Assembly (NCBI GenBank): GCA_964468045.1
Contig: CAYXTO010000017.1
Location: 14,630-78,629, forward strand
Length of the DNA: 64,000 nt
From: JAWKXU01 sp964468045
Lineage (GTDB): Bacteria; Pseudomonadota; Alphaproteobacteria; Sphingomonadales; Sphingomonadaceae
Reading direction: 5' to 3'
The notes beneath the pieces are model-generated. The model had not been told where the DNA came from. It ran no database searches and saw only the letters and a list, made by a program, of their open reading frames with translations. The translations under genes were made by a program, and so were the position numbers. This document shows positions 32,133 through 41,971 of this stretch, piece after piece. How positions within the stretch are numbered: the stretch's first letter is position 1; every line of letters begins with the position of its first letter.

Positions 32133-33446
32133 GCCGCGCGCCTTGATCATTTCCTCGATCTTGACGAACTTCTCGCGGGGGGCGCCATCGCGCGCGGCCT
32201 TTTCCTCCGCTTCCTCGATCTTCTTCCAGTCGCGGAAGGTCACGATATCCAGATTGCGCGCCGCGGCGACCCTGTCGAAGCCCGCCCTTCCTTCCTTCCC
32301 GCCCTTGTCCAGCGCGCCGCTTTCCATATCGGCGGCTATCTTCTCGATGATTTCGAACCCGTCGGGCCGATTGGTGCCGATCGTGCCGGTGGGGCCGCGC
32401 CGTGCCCAGCCCACGCAATAGAGGCCCGGGAGGATGCGGCCTTCGTCATTGGCGAAGCGGCCCATGCGTTCGTCGAAGGGGACGCCTGGGATGGGTGAGG
32501 TGCGATAGCCGATGCAGCTGACCAGCAGGTCGCAGGGAAGATCGTAGAGCGCGCCCGTTTCCATCAGCTTGCCGCCGCTGAATTTGGTTTCGGCAACCTG
32601 CACGACCTGAATCTTGCCTTCCCCCCTGAGCGCCTTCGGCACTCCGTAGAATTCGAAATTCACCTCCACGCTTGCGTCGGCGCGCTCGCTTTCGGGAATG
32701 GCCGCAAAGCTGCGCAGATGGCCGACCGACTTGCGCTGGCCCGGCTCCAGCACCGCGTCATCGTCTTCCGGAGGGAGGTCAGCCGGATCGACCCTCGGCG
32801 TGGCGCGTTCGAGCCGTGCAAGCTCGCCCAGCTCCTTGGGGGTCATGGCGATCTGGTGCGGGCCGCGCCGGCCCAGAATCGTGATCTGCTCCAGCTGGGA
32901 GGTGGCAAGGGCATCGAGGGCATGGGCCACGATGTCGCTGCCTTCGAATTCGCCTCGCGTCTTGGAAAGGATGCGCGCCACATCGAGCGCGACATTGCCC
33001 ATTCCCACGATGACCGCGTTCTTGCCGGAAAGGTCGGGGGCCAGATCCGTGAATTGCGGGTGGCCGTTGTACCAGCCGACAAAGGCGGCGCTGCCGAACA
33101 CATTGCCGAGATCCTCGCCCGGAATTTCAAGCGGCCGGTCGTTCGGGGCGCCGGTCGCGAAGATCACCGCGTGGTAGAGATCCTGCAATTCCGCGACCGT
33201 CACATCCTTGCCGACCGTGACATTTCCGACGAAGCGGACATTTTCCGACAGCGCGGTCTGCTCATAGCGCCGGGACACGCCCTTGATGGACTGATGATCC
33301 GGCGCAACCCCGCTGCGGATCAGGCCGTAGGGGACCGGCAGACGGTCGAAGATGTCGACCCGAACGTCGTCGCCCCATTGCTTCTGCGCCGCTTCAGCCG
33401 TGTAGTATCCCGCCGGACCCGAGCCGATAATCGCCAGATGCCGCAT
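32130..33446 (-). CDS. ferredoxin-NADP+ reductase (adrenodoxin reductase family)
   Basis: This 438-residue flavoprotein has the FAD loop IGSGPAGYYTAEA, the signature LPVPYGLIRSGVAPDHQ, an NADP loop VGMGNVALDVARIL and the C-terminal GWARRGPTGTIGTNRPD, all hallmarks of the adrenodoxin reductase/FprA group. It passes electrons from NADPH to ferredoxins that serve P450s or other oxygenases. It is 31 nt after a PHA-depolymerase-like gene on the same strand. Its TAG stop is the first codon-sized unit of repeat copy B. Confidence 0.92.
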   Translation of the reverse strand: MRHLAIIGSGPAGYYTAEAAQKQWGDDVRVDIFDRLPVPYGLIRSGVAPDHQSIKGVSRRYEQTALSENVRFVGNVTVGKDVTVAELQDLYHAVIFATGAPNDRPLEIPGEDLGNVFGSAAFVGWYNGHPQFTDLAPDLSGKNAVIVGMGNVALDVARILSKTRGEFEGSDIVAHALDALATSQLEQITILGRRGPHQIAMTPKELGELARLERATPRVDPADLPPEDDDAVLEPGQRKSVGHLRSFAAIPESERADASVEVNFEFYGVPKALRGEGKIQVVQVAETKFSGGKLMETGALYDLPCDLLVSCIGYRTSPIPGVPFDERMGRFANDEGRILPGLYCVGWARRGPTGTIGTNRPDGFEIIEKIAADMESGALDKGGKEGRAGFDRVAAARNLDIVTFRDWKKIEEAEEKAARDGAPREKFVKIEEMIKARG

Positions 33447-33477
33447 GTCGCTTCAGTCTCCTCTCACCCGTTTTTCG

Positions 33478-34296
33478 TTATGCCGCGCCTTGATGCACTT
33501 GCCCATCCATTTCGAGAAACGGGCGCAGGTGGCTCATCAACTCGCTGATATGGCTGAACATGAAGAGATGGCCGCCGCCATTTATGACTTCCATGCGGCT
33601 CGATGAGATCAACGCCGAAAGCCAGCGGCCGTTAACCAGGGGGATGATATGATCTTCATCCCCCATGATGATCAGCGTGTCCTTGTTGACCAGCGGTAGG
33701 GCCAGCGCGCTGGCCCACCCGGAAAGGGCAAGGATCTGATAGAAATAGCCGGTCGACGAAGGCGGGGTCAGCCGGGCGAGCAGATCATCCATCACGACTT
33801 TCCGGTCGGATTCGGAAACTGCCCCCAGCAGGTTGCTTTCCGTGGTCTCGCCATTCCAGAGCGGATCCATCAGATGGAAGTGATAGGTGGCCTGGCCGGG
33901 AAGGATCGGTAGTCCCGGCCCGATCGCCGCGAGGACGAGCTTGCCGACGTGCCGGGGATACTGGATGGCGAATTGCTGGGCGATCGCGCCGCCCCAGCTG
34001 AACCCCATGACATCGGCCTGTTCCATATTGTGCCGGGCGAGCAATTTCCTGCCCCAGCTGGCCGCCATCTGCGGCGTGTAGGGTATTGCGGGATCGGGCG
34101 AACCCCCGATGCCGGGCATGTCGAGCGTGAGCACGGGCCGGTCCTGAATCTCGCGAACCATCGGTTCGAGCACTTCCAGGTTCATGCCGACGCCGTTGAA
34201 GACCAGCAGCGGGGTGGCCGTACCGATCAGGTGCCGGTTCCAGCATGCCGTGCGCAAACGGCGCGAACCCAGCGTTTCAACGAGGGGAGCGTTCAA
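33478..34296 (-). CDS. alpha/beta hydrolase, poly(3-hydroxyalkanoate) depolymerase-like
   Basis: This protein of about 272 residues resembles the intracellular PhaZ group: PLLVFNGVGMNLEVLEPMV near the N-terminus, nucleophile elbow GFSWGGAIAQQFA, acid in GDEDHIIP and histidine in GGGHLFMF. No ATG is available in the right place. TTG 34296 gives the family's length, and the frame continues to 34455 without support. No PHA synthase is nearby, so the substrate may be another polyester or an ester. It is transcribed with the reductase gene. Confidence 0.75.
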   Translation of the reverse strand: MNAPLVETLGSRRLRTACWNRHLIGTATPLLVFNGVGMNLEVLEPMVREIQDRPVLTLDMPGIGGSPDPAIPYTPQMAASWGRKLLARHNMEQADVMGFSWGGAIAQQFAIQYPRHVGKLVLAAIGPGLPILPGQATYHFHLMDPLWNGETTESNLLGAVSESDRKVVMDDLLARLTPPSSTGYFYQILALSGWASALALPLVNKDTLIIMGDEDHIIPLVNGRWLSALISSSRMEVINGGGHLFMFSHISELMSHLRPFLEMDGQVHQGAA

Positions 34297-34633
34297 GCGC
34301 GGGCGCTCGCAACCGGGGCGGGAGAAATCATCGTTGTCTGTCCTTCCTGCCGACCGGCCTGAAAGACCCGGTTTTCGCAATTTCCCGCTTTCATCCAGGG
34401 GAGAATGCACGCCCTGGCGCCTGGGCACAACCCCTGGCTGCCTGCGGCCCGGCAAGGAAAGGCTTCAGGGCCTCCACCGGGTAAACCTTGTGCGCCGCTT
34501 AACCTTTTTTAAAAACCGACAGGCGATTGAGCATCTGATGGTCCGATCGGAACTCGACGCTGTATCGAGCGCTGGGCATCATGCCGCCGGCGACGCTGCT
34601 CGTCTCACGCACCCGCGGGTTCGCAAGGCGGAT

Positions 34634-37234
34634 ATGGTGGCGTCGAAGCCCGATCAGCCGGACGATGGCCTGTTCTCGGCATTCGCTGCGACCCATGCCG
34701 CTGATGCGCTGCTTTCGCGGCGCTGGAACTACATGGCTGCCGTCTTCACCGGCTCCGCGGCATTCGCCGCAATCTTTGCCGGAATTCCGCCGGGCGGAAG
34801 CATCTTCCTGATTGCGGCGGCAAGCTTGCTTGCCCTTGTGGCGATCCCTCTCGTTCGGTTCGGCAATCGTGTGACGAGCATCTCATGGCGGAGGGCCCTG
34901 TTCGCAGTTCCGGCCGTGGCCGTGCCCATGGCAATCTTCGGCCTCGGCATGGGGTACTGGAATTTCAGGGAAGGAGAGTTCCTGGAAGGGCCGCTGGCGG
35001 CCTTCATCCTCGCCAGCGTGATCGCCACATTGATTCAGAGCGGCAAGCGCTACACTCTGTTCACCGTCCAGATCGCGGGTTGGTCCGGCATGCTGGCCTG
35101 GTTCCATTCTCTCAGCGCGTTTGCCGCGTTGTTCGTGCTGGTGCCGATTGCCGTGCTGGTCGACCGGGTGCAAGCCGCCGCTCAAAGGACGAGCCTGATC
35201 AGGCAGGAGGCGGACCTGCGCCTCAGCCGGCGGGCCGAAGACATCCTGCGTGATTTCGAGGAATCGGGCCAGGGCTGGTTCTGGGAAACCGATCGCAAGG
35301 GGATGCTGACCTATCTGACCCCGGCCACTGCCCGGCTCTTCAACATGAGCCGCGCCGATATGATCGGCTGCCATCTCGGCAAGCTGTTCGAGACCGGCAG
35401 CGACAGCCGTGACGGGGAACGCACGTTGGCGTTTCACCTGTCCGCGCGATCGGCCTTCCACGAACTCGCGGTAAGAGCGCCCCTGCGGGGAGAGGAGCGG
35501 TGGTGGTCGGTCACCGGCAAGCCGATCTATGACAGCTATGGCAATTTCGTCGGCTTTCGCGGATCCGGGCATGACCTGACCGAAAAGAGGCGCACGCAAG
35601 AGGAGGCGACGCGCCTTGCCCGGTATGATTCACTGACCGGGCTGGCCAATCGCTTTCAGATGGCCCAGACGCTGGAACGGCTGCTCGAAGCGCCACGGGA
35701 AGCGCAGCGGACCTGTGCGGTTTTCCTGCTCGATCTCGATCGCTTCAAGCAGGTCAACGATACGCTGGGCCATCCGGCCGGAGATGCGCTGCTCATGCAG
35801 GTCTCGCAGCGACTGCTCAGGGTGATCGGGGAGCGCGGCCGCGTGGGGCGCCTGGGCGGCGATGAGTTCCAGGTGATTCTGGGCGGAGCGCAGGATCGGG
35901 GCGATCTGGCGAATCTGGCGCACCGGGTGATCGAATCCCTGTCGCAGCCTTATTCGATCGAGGGCCACCGCGTGATCATCGGGGCATCGGTGGGCATCGC
36001 CCTTGCTCCCGATGACGGCACCACCAGCGATGCGCTGGTTCGCAATGCCGACCTCGCGCTGTATGCGGCCAAGGATGCCGGGCGCGGCTGCTATCATTTC
36101 TACGCGACCGACTTGCATTCGCGCGCCGAGGAAAAGCGCCAGCTGGAACAGGATCTGCGCGACGCGATCCATGCCGGGGCGCTGGAGTTGCACTACCAGC
36201 CGGTGATCGAGACCGCGACCGAGGAGATCTCGGGCTTCGAGGCGCTCATGCGCTGGAACCACCCCACCAGGGGCATGCTCTCGCCGACCAGGTTCGTCGA
36301 GGTGGCGGAAGATACGGGCCTGATCGTCGCGATGGGCGAATGGGCGATTCGGACCGCCTGCCACGATCTGGCGCGATGGCCGGAAAGCGTGCGGGTGGCT
36401 GTCAACGTATCCCCCATCCAGTTCGCCAATCCCCAGCTTCCCGGCATCGTGACCAGCGCGGTCGCGCAGGCGGGCATCGATCCGCAGCGGCTGGAACTCG
36501 AGATAACCGAGAGCGTATTCCTCGCCGATGACAGCAATACCGATGCGATGTTCGCTTCGTTGAAGCGGATCGGGGTGCGTCTCGCGCTGGATGATTTCGG
36601 AACGGGCTATTCCTCGCTCAGCTATCTCAAGAAAGCGCCCTTCGACAAGATCAAGATCGATCAGGGGTTCGTGCGGGGCGCGACAATGCCCGGGAGCCGC
36701 AATGGCGCGATCATCGCCTCGATCACCAGCCTCGCCCAGTCGCTCGGGATGGATACCACCGCGGAAGGCGTGGAGACCCTGGATGAGCTGGAGCTCGTGC
36801 GCTTGCTCGGGTGCAGTCATGTGCAGGGATATGTCTATGACAAGCCGCTCGACGCGGAGGAGGCGTCCCGGCGGCTGGCCAGCGGATTGAAGGCGGTGGC
36901 GAATGGCCCCCGCGCTTCGCGCGGCCTGCGGCAGACCATGCTTCGCAAGGTCGTGCTGGATCACGAAGGCCAGATATATACCGGGACGATCCGCAATATC
37001 TCCGCGAACGGGGCGATGATTGAAGGGCTGTGGAACGTGCCGCCCGAGACGATCTTCAAGATCGCCGTGTCGGATGATCTGATCCTGACGGGCAAGGCGC
37101 GCTGGAGCCAGGAAAACCGCATCGGCGTCGAATTTCAGACGCCGATCGATATCGGCGCTGACGGCCGCGTCGCCCTCAAGCACGGCGTCCCGCAGGAAAG
37201 CGGCAAGCCGCGACTCTGGCGCCAGGCCGGCTGA
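34634..37234 (+). CDS. membrane-bound PAS-GGDEF-EAL-PilZ cyclic-di-GMP protein
   Basis: This protein of about 866 residues has an N-terminal membrane region with roughly five helices (33-185), a PAS domain (about 205-315, ESGQGWFWETDRKG), a GGDEF domain with intact RLGGDEF near 407, an EAL domain with FEALMRW near 534 and NDDFGTGYSS-type loops (ALDDFGTGYSSL), and a C-terminal PilZ-like domain (about 765-855, NISANG). Both catalytic motifs look intact, so it could make and break cyclic-di-GMP. ATG 34634 follows AAGG; ATG 34538 is an alternative. It is the first of two tandem paralogues. Confidence 0.88.
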   Translation: MVASKPDQPDDGLFSAFAATHAADALLSRRWNYMAAVFTGSAAFAAIFAGIPPGGSIFLIAAASLLALVAIPLVRFGNRVTSISWRRALFAVPAVAVPMAIFGLGMGYWNFREGEFLEGPLAAFILASVIATLIQSGKRYTLFTVQIAGWSGMLAWFHSLSAFAALFVLVPIAVLVDRVQAAAQRTSLIRQEADLRLSRRAEDILRDFEESGQGWFWETDRKGMLTYLTPATARLFNMSRADMIGCHLGKLFETGSDSRDGERTLAFHLSARSAFHELAVRAPLRGEERWWSVTGKPIYDSYGNFVGFRGSGHDLTEKRRTQEEATRLARYDSLTGLANRFQMAQTLERLLEAPREAQRTCAVFLLDLDRFKQVNDTLGHPAGDALLMQVSQRLLRVIGERGRVGRLGGDEFQVILGGAQDRGDLANLAHRVIESLSQPYSIEGHRVIIGASVGIALAPDDGTTSDALVRNADLALYAAKDAGRGCYHFYATDLHSRAEEKRQLEQDLRDAIHAGALELHYQPVIETATEEISGFEALMRWNHPTRGMLSPTRFVEVAEDTGLIVAMGEWAIRTACHDLARWPESVRVAVNVSPIQFANPQLPGIVTSAVAQAGIDPQRLELEITESVFLADDSNTDAMFASLKRIGVRLALDDFGTGYSSLSYLKKAPFDKIKIDQGFVRGATMPGSRNGAIIASITSLAQSLGMDTTAEGVETLDELELVRLLGCSHVQGYVYDKPLDAEEASRRLASGLKAVANGPRASRGLRQTMLRKVVLDHEGQIYTGTIRNISANGAMIEGLWNVPPETIFKIAVSDDLILTGKARWSQENRIGVEFQTPIDIGADGRVALKHGVPQESGKPRLWRQAG

Positions 37235-37338
37235 ATCGTGCCGATGGCAGGAAAATTTAACTTTCTTCAATAACTCCAGGATAAAGAATTACCCGGGGCA
37301 AACTGCTGAAAGCCGAATTGGGAAATCCTGGAGCAATC

Positions 37339-39561
37339 ATGGCGGCATTCTGGAAAGGCAACCGGTCAACCGAGGGTCGTTCTGGCCTTCATGGGGATGA
37401 TTCCTCCGGACTTGCGGGCGCGGGCGCCGATATCGCCGCCAGGCTGCAATTGCTCGATGAATTTGAAAGCTCTGGTCAGGGCTGGTTCTGGGCAACCGAT
37501 GGGTCCGGCCAGATCACCTATATTTCCCCTTCGGCCGCCACCGCGCTTGGGGCATCCTCCGACGCTCTTGCCGGCAGGCCGCTCAGTTCCTTGTTCGTAC
37601 TGGACACTCCTGAGAGCCAGGAGGAAGAGGAACGGAGCACGCAGCGGACGCTGCCGTTCGTCATGCGCGCGAAGAACACGATCTCCAATATGGAATTGCG
37701 TGTCGCCACTGAGGAACGGGAAATATGGTGGGCGATCTTCGGGCGCCCCCAATATGATGCCGACCGCAATTTCATCGGCTATCGCGGCAACGGCAAGGAT
37801 ATAACCGAGCTGCGCCGCAGCCGGCAGGATGCCTCGCGGATGGCGATGTATGATTCCCTGACCGGCCTCGCGAACCGCCACAGGATGGGGCAGCGGCTCG
37901 TCTCGATTCTCAAGGCCTACAAGGTTGCAAAGCGCTGTTGCGCGCTGATGATGCTCGATCTCGACCGGTTCAAGCACGTGAACGACACGCTGGGCCACCA
38001 GGCGGGCGACGAACTGTTGAAGCAGGTGGCGCAGCGGCTGACGCGCATCATCGGCACCCAGGGTGAAATCGGACGCCTGGGCGGCGACGAATTCCAGGTG
38101 ATCCTTCCGGACATGGACGATCGCGGCCAGCTGGGCGAATTGGCCAACCGCGTTATCCAGATGGTCTCCCAGCCCTACACGATCGAAGGGAGCCGCTGTG
38201 TCATCGGCACTTCCGTCGGTATCGCGGTGGCGCCCTATGACGGTCTGGAGAGCGACGATCTGGTGCGCGCGACCGATCTGGCCTTGTATGCGGCCAAGGG
38301 AGGCGGACGCGGTCAATATCGATTCTATTCCAATGACTTGAAGGATGTGGCCGAAGAACGGCGACGGATCGAGGAGGATCTGCGCGATGCGCTGGTACGT
38401 GATCAGATCCAGATGCACTATCAGCCGATCGTTCGTGCCGAGGATAATATAGTCGTCGGCTTCGAAGGCCTCATGCGGTGGGAGCATCCGGAGAGAGGAT
38501 GGGTCAGTCCGGAGGTTTTCATTCCCATTGCGGAAGAGTCCAACCTGATCAATTCGCTGGGCGAGTGGGCCTTGCGCAAGGCTTGCGACGATGCGCTCGC
38601 CTGGCCCAGCAATGTGCGGGTTGCCGTCAATGTCTCGCCCGCGCAATTTGCGACGGCCGGCTTCCCCAGGACGGTCGCCAATGCATTGGCGTCGTCCGGC
38701 ATCAATCCGGACAGGCTTGAGCTTGAGATCACCGAGAGTGTTTTCATGGGCGATCGCGGGACGACGGACGAGGTGTTCTCGATCCTCAAGAAGCTTGGCG
38801 TCCGCCTTGCGCTCGACGATTTCGGGACGGGGTATTCCTCGCTGGGCTATCTGCGGACCGCGCCGTTCGACAAGATCAAGATCGACCGCAGCTTCGTGGA
38901 GATTTCCACCGAGGGCGGAAGCAACAACACGGCGATCATTGCCGCCATTATCAGTCTCGCCAAGGCCCTGGGGATGGAGACGACGGTGGAAGGCGTCGAG
39001 GCATTCGACCAGCTGGATCTGGTGCGGAGCCAGGGCGGGACCCATATCCAGGGCTACATCTATTCCAAGGCCCTGCGCCGGGAGGATGTGGACGAACGCT
39101 TCTCCGAAGGGGTGTTCCGCATTGAACCGTCCGGACCGAAAAAGCATCGCCAGGACCGGCGCCTGGTGTTCCGCCGTATCGGCGTGATCCACGCGGACTA
39201 CCGTTACGAGGCGATATTGCGCGATATTTCCAAGACGGGCGCGCGCATCGAAGGGCTGCTGGGCGTGCCGGTCGGCGCCGAACTGGTGCTCGACCTGGGC
39301 GAAGGGCAACTGGTGGTTGCCTCCGTCATCCGGTCCAAGGATGCGGTTCAGGGCGTCGAGTTCGAAACGCCCCTGATCAGCGATGGCGCCGGCGGGATGT
39401 GTACGCGGCATCGCGTTTCACCCTATGCGCTGGCAGCGGCGGGTATGCCGCTTGCGGCGCTGGGCTCGGGCACCGTAATCGGCGTGCCGGGAGGGTCCGG
39501 CTCGCGGCCGATGTTCATGCAGGTCGAAGTCGTGAGCGCGCGGGCGGAACGCGCGGCCTGA
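37339..39561 (+). CDS. soluble PAS-GGDEF-EAL-PilZ cyclic-di-GMP protein
   Basis: This 740-residue paralogue lacks the membrane region of the preceding gene. It has PAS (about 42-150, SSGQGWFWATDGSGQ), GGDEF with intact RLGGDEF near 247, EAL written as EGL (FEGLMRW near 374) with the downstream ALDDFGTGYSSL loop, and a PilZ domain (about 604-690) with the RQDRR and DISKTG cyclic-di-GMP contacts both present. The first EAL glutamate is kept; the Ala-to-Gly change is tolerated in some active enzymes. CTGGAG lies five bases before ATG 37339. Gap to the first paralogue is 104 nt. Confidence 0.88.
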   Translation: MAAFWKGNRSTEGRSGLHGDDSSGLAGAGADIAARLQLLDEFESSGQGWFWATDGSGQITYISPSAATALGASSDALAGRPLSSLFVLDTPESQEEEERSTQRTLPFVMRAKNTISNMELRVATEEREIWWAIFGRPQYDADRNFIGYRGNGKDITELRRSRQDASRMAMYDSLTGLANRHRMGQRLVSILKAYKVAKRCCALMMLDLDRFKHVNDTLGHQAGDELLKQVAQRLTRIIGTQGEIGRLGGDEFQVILPDMDDRGQLGELANRVIQMVSQPYTIEGSRCVIGTSVGIAVAPYDGLESDDLVRATDLALYAAKGGGRGQYRFYSNDLKDVAEERRRIEEDLRDALVRDQIQMHYQPIVRAEDNIVVGFEGLMRWEHPERGWVSPEVFIPIAEESNLINSLGEWALRKACDDALAWPSNVRVAVNVSPAQFATAGFPRTVANALASSGINPDRLELEITESVFMGDRGTTDEVFSILKKLGVRLALDDFGTGYSSLGYLRTAPFDKIKIDRSFVEISTEGGSNNTAIIAAIISLAKALGMETTVEGVEAFDQLDLVRSQGGTHIQGYIYSKALRREDVDERFSEGVFRIEPSGPKKHRQDRRLVFRRIGVIHADYRYEAILRDISKTGARIEGLLGVPVGAELVLDLGEGQLVVASVIRSKDAVQGVEFETPLISDGAGGMCTRHRVSPYALAAAGMPLAALGSGTVIGVPGGSGSRPMFMQVEVVSARAERAA

Positions 39562-39606
39562 CAAAATGCGCTGACAGTTCGGGTGGGCGCTGCTAACGGC
39601 GCCCGC

Positions 39607-41424
<1,818 letters not shown>

Positions 41425-41441
41425 CTCCCAAGGACCCCATC

Positions 41442-41631
41442 CGTCATTCCCCTCCTTCGGCTGGCTGGTATCTCAGGGCTCGATCAGACATGCCAGCGAA
41501 GGCTGGATCTCCGGGAGTGACGCACCACTCTCGTCATCCCAGCGAAGGCTGGGATCTCTATGAACATTGCACCGCCCAGCCGCCTGAGATGCCAGCCTTC
41601 GCTGGCATGACGAGCAAGGTTGGCATAACGA
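41442..41631. repeat. dispersed palindromic intergenic repeat, locus 3
   Basis: The longest copy: CGTCATTCCCCTCCTTCGG, an imperfect CCAGCGAAGGCTGG palindrome, then a full TCATCCCAGCGAAGGCTGGG block and GCCGCCTGAGATGCCAGCC followed by TTCGCTGGCATGACGA, as in loci 1 and 2. Confidence 0.75.
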
Positions 41632-41653
41632 AATGGGATATGTCGGGCGCTGA

Positions 41654-41806
41654 CTATCGTACTCGGATATAGCCGTCCTTGGCGGGCTGGTCGTAGCGGA
41701 CATGGGTCATGTACACCGCGCCTTGGCCCATGGCGCAGGCGCGTTCGAACTCCGTATCCATTTTGACATGAGCGCAAGCCCCTCCGTGGAAAGTATTCGA
41801 TCTCAT
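41654..41806 (-). CDS. possible small protein or gene remnant (50 aa)
   Basis: Between the repeat after lepA and the TonB receptor the minus strand encodes a 50-residue product (begins MRSNTFHGGACAHVKMD and ends DQPAKDGYIRVR). It has an in-frame TAA just before its likely start and no Shine-Dalgarno. Residue composition looks coding (CAMGQGAVYMTHVRYDQPAK). It may be a genuine small gene or the 3' relic of a lost one. The rest of 41425-41971 shows no gene. Confidence 0.3.
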   Translation of the reverse strand: MRSNTFHGGACAHVKMDTEFERACAMGQGAVYMTHVRYDQPAKDGYIRVR

Positions 41807-41971
41807 GGAGATGCTGCGAAGGGGTTAAGAGCGAGTTGGAGGATAAGATTCGGGCCCACTCCAAGCCATTCATGGTGGACGGGTGTGATCGCCAAATCTG
41901 CCATTTCCATCCCCCGCTCGTCGATCCCGTGCTTCTGATTTCGCGGAAGCGGGGGGGGCACGAGACGTGGA

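Noticed and set aside
34184..34633. 150-residue N-terminal extension of the first GGDEF-EAL protein
   Set aside because: It overlaps the divergent PHA-depolymerase-like gene and is arginine-rich; membrane helices begin only after ATG 34634.
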